Shown: positions 8,634 through 14,350 of the stretch, piece by piece
How positions within the stretch are numbered: position 1 is the first letter of the stretch
How the letters are laid out: each line of letters starts with the position of its first letter
From: Desulfuromonadaceae bacterium
Lineage (GTDB): Bacteria; Desulfobacterota; Desulfuromonadia; Desulfuromonadales; SZUA-401
Direction: 5' to 3'
NCBI GenBank assembly: GCA_003246035.1
Contig: QKBP01000059.1
Coordinates: 1-14,350 of the forward strand
Length of the DNA stretch: 14,350 nt
Notes under the pieces: generated by a model
The model's database searches: none
The model's input: the letters and a program-made list of their open reading frames with translations, nothing else
What the model was told of the DNA's origin: nothing
Program-made: the position numbers and the translations under genes

Positions 8634-9301
8634 CCCCTCTCGTCCTGGTGGTCGAAGACGAGCTGAAACTGGCCGAACTGGTCTGCGACTACCTGACCCA
8701 GGCCGGGTACGCCACCCGCCATGTCGTCAACGGCCTGGATGCCGTCCCGGCGGTTCGCGAGCTGCAGCCGGCCCTGGTCCTGCTCGACCTGATGCTCCCC
8801 GGCAAGGACGGCATGGAGATCTGCCGCGAGGTTCGAGCCTTCTCCAGCGTGCCGATCATCATGCTCACCGCCCGCGTCGAGGAGATCGACCGCCTCCTCG
8901 GCCTCGAACTCGGAGCCGACGACTACATCTGCAAGCCGTTCAGCCCCCGGGAAGTCGTCGCCAGGGTCAAAGCCGTGCTGCGTCGCAGTGCCACCTCCCT
9001 GCACCAGTCCGCCATCGACCTGCAGCTCGACCTCGAGCGATACCGCGCCACCCTCGCCGGCCGCGAGCTCTACCTCACCGCCGTCGAGTTCAAGCTCCTC
9101 GCCCACCTCGCCGCCTCTCCGGGGAGAATCTTCTCCCGCGGCCAGCTGATGGACCAGATCTACCCCGACCAGCGCATCGTCAGTGACCGCACCATCGACA
9201 GCCATATCAAGAAGCTGCGCAGGAAGATCGCTGCCGTCGCTCCCGGTAGCGACCTGGTCCGGTCGGTCTACGGGGTCGGCTACAAGCTCGAGGAGGAATA
9301 A
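8630..9301 (+). CDS. baeR: Response regulator BaeR (OmpR family)
   Basis: DNA-binding partner of BaeS, 223 aa. The receiver domain (1-118) has acidic pocket residues E9/D10, phospho-acceptor D53 (LLDLMLPG), T80 and K102. A winged-helix output domain (about 128-221) ends with the typical VYGVGYKLEEE tail. The stretch EEIDRLLGLELGADDYICKP is almost the same as E. coli BaeR as I recall it, including the unusual ICKP, and SDRTIDSHIKKLRRK is the recognition-helix region. Translation is coupled to baeS by an ATGA overlap. The likely targets are the divergent spy gene, through the box near 7118-7135, and possibly exporters elsewhere. No terminator follows, so some read-through into the pirin gene 96 nt downstream is possible. 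Confidence 0.94.
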   Translation: MTPLVLVVEDELKLAELVCDYLTQAGYATRHVVNGLDAVPAVRELQPALVLLDLMLPGKDGMEICREVRAFSSVPIIMLTARVEEIDRLLGLELGADDYICKPFSPREVVARVKAVLRRSATSLHQSAIDLQLDLERYRATLAGRELYLTAVEFKLLAHLAASPGRIFSRGQLMDQIYPDQRIVSDRTIDSHIKKLRRKIAAVAPGSDLVRSVYGVGYKLEEE

Positions 9302-9309
9302 CCCCCCCC

Positions 9310-9336
9310 TTGACATTATGGCCCCGGTATTATAGT
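9310..9336 (+). promoter_or_regulatory. Predicted promoter of the pirin-like gene
   Basis: A perfect -35 TTGACA (9310-9315) with a -10 TATAGT (9331-9336) at a 15-nt spacing, slightly short of the optimum. TATTAT (9328-9333) is another -10-like hexamer but lies only 12 nt away. The short spacing and the overlapping dyad at 9332-9351 suggest a regulated promoter. The leader to ATG 9398 would be about 55 nt. Confidence 0.5.
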
Positions 9337-9351
9337 TTGATATTGAACTAT
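9332..9351. promoter_or_regulatory. Dyad operator candidate over the pirin promoter
   Basis: Inverted repeat ATAGTT-N8-AACTAT. The central ATAT is also symmetric, so 16 of 20 positions fit a palindrome. It overlaps the predicted -10 and start site, the place for a repressor. Size and symmetry would suit a winged-helix dimer such as a MarR/HxlR-type protein, but no such regulator gene is in the window. Confidence 0.5.
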
Positions 9352-9366
9352 TACCTAATCAGTAAT
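9350..9366. repeat. Second short inverted repeat in the pirin leader
   Basis: ATTAC-N7-GTAAT, abutting the first dyad (2-bp overlap). It is 17 bp, A/T-rich, and about 20 bp upstream of the ribosome site AAGGA (9386-9390). It could be a second operator half or chance. Confidence 0.3.
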
Positions 9367-9397
9367 CTTTACTTCGGGCAAGAGAAAGGAAGGTATC

Positions 9398-10093
9398 ATG
9401 ATCACCGTAAGACCCTCCCAGGAACGTGGTCACAATCGCGAAGACTGGCTCGAGACCCACCATACCTTCTCGTTCCACACCTACTACGATCCCGAGCACA
9501 TGGGCTATTCCGACCTGCGCGTCATCAACGAAGACACCGTCGCGGCCGATCGCGGCTTCGGCATGCACCCCCACCAGGACATGGAGATTGTTACCCTGGT
9601 GACCGAGGGGCAACTGGAACATCAGGATTCCATGGGGAACCGCGACGTGATCGGACCCTACCAGGTGCAGCGCATGACCGCCGGCAAGGGGATCACGCAC
9701 AGTGAGGTCAATCCCTCCAGCGAGGAGCCGGTCCATCTCTTCCAGATCTGGATCCACCCCGACCGGAGAGGCCTGGAGCCGGGCTACGAGATCAAGAGCT
9801 TCGCGCAGGCCCCCGCAAACCACCTGACCCTGCTGGCCTCGCCGGACGGCCGCGACGACTCGGCGGTCCTGCACCAGGACGCGCGGCTCTATCTCGGGCG
9901 CTACACCGCCGGCGCCGACGAAGCCCTCTCGCTCGACCCCGGGCGCCATGTCTGGCTGCAGGTCATCCGCGGAGAGCTGACCGTCAACGGGACCCAGCTC
10001 GCCACCGGAGACGGCGCGGCCATCTACAAGGAAGAAAAGGTCACGCTGCAGACCCGAAGCGACTGCGAATTTCTTCTCTTCGACCTGCAATAA
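9398..10093 (+). CDS. Pirin-family bicupin protein (YhhW/quercetin dioxygenase-like)
   Basis: Cytoplasmic pirin-family protein of 231 aa, the length of E. coli YhhW, which can oxidise quercetin in vitro; the natural substrate of bacterial pirins is generally unknown. The N-terminal cupin holds all four metal ligands, H57 and H59 (MHPHQDMEIV) and H101 and E103 (ITHSEVN), plus the hallmark FSFHTYYDPEHMG (24-36). The C-terminal half is a second, metal-free cupin (about 140-231). A good AAGGAAGG ribosome site precedes the ATG. It is transcribed after baeR but has its own promoter with dyads, and a hairpin follows its stop. Redox or electrophile-responsive control would fit pirins, but this is inference. 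The family call is secure. Confidence 0.93.
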   Translation: MITVRPSQERGHNREDWLETHHTFSFHTYYDPEHMGYSDLRVINEDTVAADRGFGMHPHQDMEIVTLVTEGQLEHQDSMGNRDVIGPYQVQRMTAGKGITHSEVNPSSEEPVHLFQIWIHPDRRGLEPGYEIKSFAQAPANHLTLLASPDGRDDSAVLHQDARLYLGRYTAGADEALSLDPGRHVWLQVIRGELTVNGTQLATGDGAAIYKEEKVTLQTRSDCEFLLFDLQ

Positions 10094-10098
10094 ATAGC

Positions 10099-10132
10099 GA
10101 AGCGGCCTCGGGGATTCTCCCCGGGCCGCTTC
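10099..10132. terminator. Hairpin between the convergent pirin and GGDEF genes
   Basis: Arms GAAGCGGCC and GGCCGCTTC enclose a further CGGGG/CCCCG pairing around loop ATTCT, a stem of about 14 bp with one bulged T. There is no T run on the plus side. It lies 6 nt after the pirin stop and about 33 nt beyond the GGDEF stop, so it may serve both. Confidence 0.7.
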
Positions 10133-10165
10133 CTGTTGACCAAGCCACCGTCGTCGGCCTGCGCC

Positions 10166-11608
10166 TTACCCTTCACGCGGCGTGGCGAGACAGACGCGAT
10201 TCTTACCGGCCCGCTTCGCCTCGTACATGGCGTTGTCGGCACATTGCAGCAAAGCCTGATAGGACGTAATTTCGTTGTCCGGGAAAGTCGCCACGCCGAT
10301 ACTGGCGCTCAGTCCGGCCCCGCCCAGTTGGGGGATGGGCAATTGCTGAATCTGCGCAAGCAGTCGCACTGAAAAGTCCTTAGCGCCCTCCCGGTCGGTA
10401 TTGGGGAGGACGACACCGAACTCTTCCCCGCCGTAGCGCGCCGCAATATCGCTTTTCCGCACCGCGTGCTTGAGCAGCAGGGCTACCTGCTTCAGAACCA
10501 CGTCGCCGACGAGGTGCCCGAAGCGATCGTTGATCGCCTTGAAATCGTCCATGTCGATGAACAGGCACGCCAGAGGCTGGTCGTAGCGCGCGGCGCGAAA
10601 GAACTCCTCCTCCAGGCGCGCGTGAAGATACTGGTGATTGTAGAGTCGCGTCAGGCTGTCCCGGACCGACATGTCCTCGAGCAGCTTCTTGGTATTGCTC
10701 ATCGCCTCGAACAGGATGGCGTTCTCCAGGGCGTTGCCGACGATATTCGACACGATCTGGCAGAGTTTGTAGACCCGATCCGTGATCGCGTCCACCCCCG
10801 AGGCCATGGTCCTGAGGAAGAACGTACCGATCACGTTCTGCTTCTTGACGATCGGGACCACGAAGATCGAGTTGTCCTTCAGGTTCTGAATGTTCTCTTT
10901 GACCGGCGCCATCAGCGGATCGTTGGGGGCATCCCGGATCACCACGGGGCGCTGGGTCTTGAGGGCCGTCTCGATCTCCGGATACTTGTGGATGTCGATC
11001 GTGATCTCTTCCCCCGGGGCGAGGTCGCTGCTCGCCTTGACCGTCAGGGCCCCGTCATCGTCGATGCTCATGATCGAACAACGCGACACCTCGATCACCT
11101 CGAAGATTCTCTCCACGATGATGTAGAGAATCTTCTTCGGGTTCCGCGTTACCGAGACCATTTCCGTCAACTGCAGCAGCATCAGCAGGTCGTCTTTGTG
11201 CAGGTCCTGGTAATAACTCTTGGTCCTGAGGTGGGCATCGATGCGGGCCAGCAGTTCGTTGGCGATGATCGGCTTGATGACATAGTCTTCGGCCCCGGAG
11301 TGCAGGCCACCGATAATCCCCTCCATATACTCGTAGGAAGAGACCAGGATCAACGGGGTGTATTTGGTCAGGCTTTTGCTCTTGAGGTGGTCACAGATGT
11401 CTGAGCAACCGTCCTTTTCCTGCTCGATATCGCAGACAATCAGGTCAAAGGGTTGTTTTTCGGCGAGTTCGAAAGCTTCCGAGATGTTCGCAACGGTGAA
11501 AAGGACATACCCCTCGGGGACGATGTCCGCCAAGGCACACCTCAGGTAGAACGACCTGTCGATGAGAAGGATATTTCTTTGCTGATCAACCAGTTCCCCC
11601 ATGGGCAT
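10166..11608 (-). CDS. REC-GAF-GGDEF diguanylate cyclase response regulator
   Basis: Cytoplasmic response regulator predicted to make c-di-GMP. It is 480 aa from ATG 11608: a receiver domain (about 11-130, phospho-acceptor D60 in VCDIEQ, lysine in DYVIKP), a GAF-like sensory domain (about 150-310), then a GGDEF domain (about 325-475) with the active motif GGEEF (393-397). An intact RxxD inhibitory site (RKSD, 384-387) lies five residues upstream, so an active, product-inhibited cyclase is expected. The open frame runs to ATG 11710, but 11608 is preferred: GGGGGGAG precedes it, the receiver fold starts about 11 residues later, and the best promoter lies between the two sites. The receiver's acidic pocket reads LLIDRS (D17, R18), where an acidic pair is usual. 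No partner kinase is adjacent. Confidence 0.92.
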   Translation of the reverse strand: MPMGELVDQQRNILLIDRSFYLRCALADIVPEGYVLFTVANISEAFELAEKQPFDLIVCDIEQEKDGCSDICDHLKSKSLTKYTPLILVSSYEYMEGIIGGLHSGAEDYVIKPIIANELLARIDAHLRTKSYYQDLHKDDLLMLLQLTEMVSVTRNPKKILYIIVERIFEVIEVSRCSIMSIDDDGALTVKASSDLAPGEEITIDIHKYPEIETALKTQRPVVIRDAPNDPLMAPVKENIQNLKDNSIFVVPIVKKQNVIGTFFLRTMASGVDAITDRVYKLCQIVSNIVGNALENAILFEAMSNTKKLLEDMSVRDSLTRLYNHQYLHARLEEEFFRAARYDQPLACLFIDMDDFKAINDRFGHLVGDVVLKQVALLLKHAVRKSDIAARYGGEEFGVVLPNTDREGAKDFSVRLLAQIQQLPIPQLGGAGLSASIGVATFPDNEITSYQALLQCADNAMYEAKRAGKNRVCLATPREG

Positions 11609-11694
11609 GGGTATCTCCCCCCGTTCCATTCTCATGATGGGTGATCGGGCGACGTGCTGGGACACCTTGGCTTCCTGCCCGACGAACCTCTCCA

Positions 11695-11723
11695 AGCATA
11701 GCGCCATCATTCGGGATTAACAA
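11695..11723 (-). promoter_or_regulatory. Predicted promoter of the GGDEF regulator
   Basis: On the minus strand, TTGTTA (11723-11718) and TATGCT (11700-11695) lie 17 nt apart, each matching the sigma-70 consensus at 4/6. Transcription would begin near 11688, giving a leader of about 80 nt and excluding the longer start at 11710. Confidence 0.45.
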
Positions 11724-11862
11724 CGGTGCAAATTCGCAGCGGAACCGTTCGACGGGACAGGAATATCCACCGGAGACGAGCGGCACAGGGGCGGTGGGCC
11801 AGCCCGGTGAAAAACGGGGCATGGGCATGCACGAAGTGACGGCGCTGTCCTGCCAAGCACGC

Positions 11863-11894
11863 GAACGCCCCCGGAGAATGCTCCGGGGGCGTTC
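11863..11894. terminator. Strong G+C-rich hairpin after the small membrane gene
   Basis: A perfect 14-bp stem (GAACGCCCCCGGAG with its complement) and a 4-nt loop AATG. It lies about 30 nt beyond the stop of the 75-aa gene and upstream of the GGDEF promoter, so it probably ends the small gene's transcript. No T tract follows on either strand. The rest of 11724-11862 holds nothing I can identify. Confidence 0.65.
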
Positions 11895-11924
11895 AGAACG
11901 GCCAGGGGTCACGTTTCCCCCGCT

Positions 11925-12152
11925 TCAGGCAACTCTTCTTCGACTCCAGCCTCGGTAGTCGGCATATTCAACCCAGACACAGAGCAGCATCCAGAGAATC
12001 TGGCTGACCTGGAATCCGGCGGCAAGGTCTCCCTCAGCGAATCGGTACTCGCCGAGAAGACACAGCCCGGCGTAGATGAGCGACGGCAGGAACATCGCCG
12101 CCCCACCGGCAACCGCGAAAACGACTATCCACAGCGTCGTGCGTGTCCACAT
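11925..12152 (-). CDS. Small two-helix membrane protein, unknown function
   Basis: A 75-aa protein that I do not recognise. ATG 12152 is preferred over in-frame upstream starts (frame open to 12281) because GGAGG stands about 8 nt before it and the translation upstream does not look like protein. Two hydrophobic helices, residues about 5-33 (LWIVVFAVAGGAAMFLPSLI) and 49-63 (VSQILWMLLCVWVEYA), flank a short charged loop (GEYRFAEGDLAAG). The tail is basic (GWSRRRVA), which would place the C-terminus in the cytoplasm, with the loop outside. It appears monocistronic, with a strong hairpin downstream. It is probably a real gene but only sequence features support it. Confidence 0.6.
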   Translation of the reverse strand: MWTRTTLWIVVFAVAGGAAMFLPSLIYAGLCLLGEYRFAEGDLAAGFQVSQILWMLLCVWVEYADYRGWSRRRVA

Positions 12153-12443
12153 AGCGTCCCTCCTCGGCGTCCCGGTTCGAAAACTTTCCATGGCCCACTC
12201 AAAATCCATACATTGCAACAGACGGACCATTAGAAAATTTTGTCGATTAAATCCATCGGAATCCCGGTGCCGCTCTTGCAACAGCCTGGATATACGCTGC
12301 TTTTTGGTAATAAAAAATGTGGTTCGGCGAGGGTCGGAGAGGTGAGACGCTGGATCATCGTGTCGTTGAAGGCTCCGTGTCCCGAAATGTGCCGCGTCCT
12401 TGGCTGAGTAAATCCGTGACGCGGCTTCGGCGCCAAACTTACG
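12153..12443. other. Gene-free stretch with short direct and inverted repeats
   Basis: No convincing gene on either strand. It is more A/T-rich than its surroundings around 12180-12320, where the promoter of the 75-aa gene should lie, though no hexamer pair is good. TTGCAACAG occurs twice (12213-12221, 12276-12284), and AAATCCAT occurs before each copy (12202-12209, 12249-12256). An inverted repeat, GCCGCGTC/GACGCGGC (12391-12398, 12418-12425; 19-nt loop), lies just beyond the methyltransferase stop and may be a weak terminator or a protein site. Confidence 0.5.
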
Positions 12444-13187
12444 TCACGCCGGCTTGGTCAGAACCAGCAGCTCGAGAACCCCGAAATAGAAGGGTCGCGA
12501 GGTCACGACACGAAGGCCGCAGTCCTCGATGAGGGTACGCAGCGCGCTGCGATCGGGGTAGGCGGCCAGGCTCGCGGCGATGTAGGCATGAATCTCGGGG
12601 TTGCCGTGCAGCAACAGCCCCCAGAGTCCGCACCAGTTGCGCAGCAGGGCGTACTGGAAGCGTTGTACCCGGGGGCTGGAAGGTTTGGAAAAATCGAGCA
12701 GCGCCGCCACCCCCCCGGGTTTGAGGATACGGTGAATCTCCTCGAAGGCCTGACGAAGGTCGGGGGCGTTGCGCACCGCGTAACTGCCGGTCACGATATC
12801 GACGCTCGAAGCCGGAGCGGGGGTCGCGGTCATGTCCCCCTGTAGGAAGCGCACACCGGGGAATCGGCTGCGCCTACGCGCCACGGCGAGCATCGGCTCG
12901 GTCAGGTCGATGCCGACGATTTCCCCCTCGGGATAGCGTGCGGCGAGCAGGAAAGCGATGTCGCCGGTCCCCGTCGCCAGGTCGACGCAGACCGGCGCAG
13001 GGTGGTCGGGGAGCGCTGCCACCAGGGCGCGCTTCCAGGCGCCGTCACGCCCCAGCGACATGGCGCGGGTGGCGAAGTCGTAGCGGCTGGCCGCCTCGCT
13101 GAAATGCTGCTCGTTGTAGTCGCGCTTGGCCTCGGGGGCATGCAGGTGATCACGGATCTTGAGATTGAAGCGGGGGCGTTCGCTCAT
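12444..13187 (-). CDS. UbiE/MenG-like class I SAM methyltransferase
   Basis: A 247-aa SAM-dependent methyltransferase of the UbiE/COQ5/MenG family, whose classical members C-methylate the quinone ring in menaquinone or ubiquinone synthesis. SAM-binding motif I is DLATGTGD (69-76), motif II is GIDLTEPML (92-100), and GDMTATPAP (117-125) follows. The family stretches VRNAPDL (138-144) and RILKPGG (153-159) then DFSKP (165-169) are present, as is YDFATRAMSLGRD (36-48) near the start. The frame is open to 13352, but ATG 13187 is the true start: it overlaps the upstream gene's TGA (ATGA, 13184-13187) and has GGAGGGGAA before it. Coupled translation with the U32 protein implies a shared pathway. 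It may be the housekeeping MenG or a paralogue for another prenylated ring. Confidence 0.85.
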   Translation of the reverse strand: MSERPRFNLKIRDHLHAPEAKRDYNEQHFSEAASRYDFATRAMSLGRDGAWKRALVAALPDHPAPVCVDLATGTGDIAFLLAARYPEGEIVGIDLTEPMLAVARRRSRFPGVRFLQGDMTATPAPASSVDIVTGSYAVRNAPDLRQAFEEIHRILKPGGVAALLDFSKPSSPRVQRFQYALLRNWCGLWGLLLHGNPEIHAYIAASLAAYPDRSALRTLIEDCGLRVVTSRPFYFGVLELLVLTKPA

Positions 13188-14350
13188 GACTTCCCCTCCC
13201 CCCTGGGCTTCCCGGGGAGATAGCACCACATGCTCCCGCCATGAAGCGACTCGAACAGCTCGTCGTAGGCAGCCAGGGCAGCCTCGCGGTTCCCCTCGTC
13301 GATCTTCACGGCTTTCTCGGCGAATTCGTGACACCAGCGGCACTCCTCGCAATCCATACCGACGCAGCTGTCGGTCTTGAACCGCTCCATGAAGCCATCG
13401 AGGGCGCGGTTGTCGATAGTGACCGGGGCCTGGCCTTCGAGCGGACGGGTCATGCCGCGCAGTTCGGCGAGACGCTTGAGGGGCAGCATGCGCAGCGGGT
13501 TGGCGAGCGAGGGACGGAGGATGAAGCGCAGCAGCCAGCCCAGGCCGTGGCGGTAGTAGCTATGATCCTCACGCACCCCCTTGAATCCGTAAGGCTGGAT
13601 CAGATCGAGCAGGTTGCCGTCGTAGCGGCGCTCGCTGTAGGCCTTGACCCGCACCATCATCATCTCGGTCGGGATATCGCGCTCGGCGATCTTGAACAGG
13701 TCGTACCCCAGCGCCTCGTAGATCGGCAGGTCCTCGGGACGGATCCACTCGGAACGGATGTAGTTGACCGGCTCGCGCATCTTCATCTCGGTGCACTTGA
13801 GGAAGCACCAGTCGATGAAGAACCCCTTGTTGGCATGCCAGGCCTGGCCGGTATGGGCCAGAGCGTTCATGTGCATCGGCGACATGGCACAGCCGGTGAG
13901 GCAGTTGTTGTTGGCCATCAGCTCGAGATCGCAGGAGAGCGACCTGCGGATCTGTTTCAAGGTTTCAAGTTCGCGGTTGACCAGGATCGAGTCGAGCACG
14001 ATACAGTCGGCGCCCAGCTCCTCCCACATCTGCGCCTTGCGCACCCGGTCGACCCCGCCGAACACCGAGATCCTCACCTTGAGGTGCGGATGGCGCGCCT
14101 TGACCAGCTGGAGCATGAACGGGGTCGCGACGGTAACGGCAGCGACGCCGATAGCGCTGACCCAGTCGAGCAAGCGGTTGATCTCCTTCTGCCCCTTGCG
14201 GGTGATCTCGCGATTCCCCAGGCACGAGGCGTTGAGCAGATAGTTGAAGACGATCCCCGCGTCGCGGCAGTGGCGCACGTGCTTCTCCAGCTGGCGGCGC
14301 GAAACCCGGGCCAACTGGTAGGGGGCCCTCCCCCCGCCGACCGCGTCGCT
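13184..14350 (-). CDS. U32-family (UbiU/UbiV-related) Fe-S protein, partial at 5' end
   Basis: Cytoplasmic protein of the 'peptidase U32' superfamily, a TIM-barrel group that includes UbiU/UbiV (oxygen-independent ubiquinone hydroxylation), RlhA and TrhP. The frame is open to the window edge, so the N-terminus is missing; 388 codons are visible, with the edge segment GGGRAPYQLARVS coding in frame before the TTG at 14314. Counting from that TTG, a barrel-like region (about 1-135) leads to ELMANNNCLTGC (C138, C142) and WCFLKC (C170, C174), which fit the four cluster ligands of U32 proteins. RSEWIRPEDLPIYEALGYD (188-205) follows. Near the C-terminus is a second knot, C317-x4-C322-x2-C325-x2-C328, suggesting another metal site. 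The 4-bp overlap with the methyltransferase points to a joint pathway. Family is fairly sure; the reaction is unknown, and proteolysis is unlikely. Confidence 0.75.
   Translation of the reverse strand, partial: SDAVGGGRAPYQLARVSRRQLEKHVRHCRDAGIVFNYLLNASCLGNREITRKGQKEINRLLDWVSAIGVAAVTVATPFMLQLVKARHPHLKVRISVFGGVDRVRKAQMWEELGADCIVLDSILVNRELETLKQIRRSLSCDLELMANNNCLTGCAMSPMHMNALAHTGQAWHANKGFFIDWCFLKCTEMKMREPVNYIRSEWIRPEDLPIYEALGYDLFKIAERDIPTEMMMVRVKAYSERRYDGNLLDLIQPYGFKGVREDHSYYRHGLGWLLRFILRPSLANPLRMLPLKRLAELRGMTRPLEGQAPVTIDNRALDGFMERFKTDSCVGMDCEECRWCHEFAEKAVKIDEGNREAALAAYDELFESLHGGSMWCYLPGKPRGEGKS

Noticed and set aside
7203..9301. CpxAR rather than BaeSR identity for the two-component pair
   Set aside because: The G1 box DSPPG, the RNRASGGAGLGLAIC segment and the ICKP receiver segment match BaeS/BaeR, not CpxA/CpxR.
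10466..11404. 312-aa plus-strand frame
   Set aside because: It is antisense to the REC-GAF-GGDEF gene and low-complexity (Val/Asp/His/Arg-rich).
11586..11912. 108-aa minus-strand frame upstream of the GGDEF gene
   Set aside because: It overlaps the GGDEF start and the hairpin, has no ribosome site, and its composition is random.
13188..13352. N-terminal extension of the methyltransferase to 13352
   Set aside because: It would overlap the U32 gene by 169 bp, the residues are Arg-rich with no family match, and the ATGA overlap start has a ribosome site.

Overview
The window is about 63% G+C, densely coded DNA from a Gram-negative bacterium. A periplasmic Spy-type chaperone and an envelope-stress BaeSR pair show an outer membrane. 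The gene mix (c-di-GMP response regulator, U32 protein, UbiE-like methyltransferase, SulP, GH65) would suit a free-living or sediment organism, possibly Desulfuromonadota/Geobacter-like. That placement is inference only; no rRNA or other phylogenetic marker is present. I see no insertion sequence, prophage, CRISPR array, tRNA or rRNA. The window reads as ordinary chromosome.

Layout. (1) 1-1260, minus: a DHA2-type MFS drug exporter, cut by the left edge. (2) 1429-4597, plus: a two-gene disaccharide-phosphorolysis operon, a beta-phosphoglucomutase-type HAD enzyme followed 22 nt later by a GH65 phosphorylase. Together they would turn an alpha-linked glucose disaccharide into glucose plus glucose 6-phosphate without ATP. 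(3) 4757-6505, plus: a SulP anion transporter with a C-terminal STAS domain, with its own predicted promoter and a strong terminator. (4) 6554-9301: an envelope-stress module, spy (minus) divergent from baeS-baeR (plus, 4-bp ATGA overlap). The shared 163-bp intergenic region carries a BaeR-box-like sequence placed at the -35 of spy. (5) 9398-10093, plus: a pirin/quercetin-dioxygenase-like protein behind a promoter overlapped by two dyads. (6) 10166-11608, minus: a REC-GAF-GGDEF diguanylate cyclase response regulator. (7) 11925-12152, minus: a 75-aa two-helix membrane protein of unknown function, followed by about 290 bp without a gene. (8) 12444-14350, minus: a U32-family protein with many cysteines (cut by the right edge), translationally coupled to a UbiE/MenG-like methyltransferase.

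The most interesting parts are the U32-methyltransferase pair, which could be an oxygen-independent quinone or other prenyl-lipid modification unit (inference), and the self-contained spy-baeSR unit with its candidate operator. I did not find a clear-cut wholly new system.
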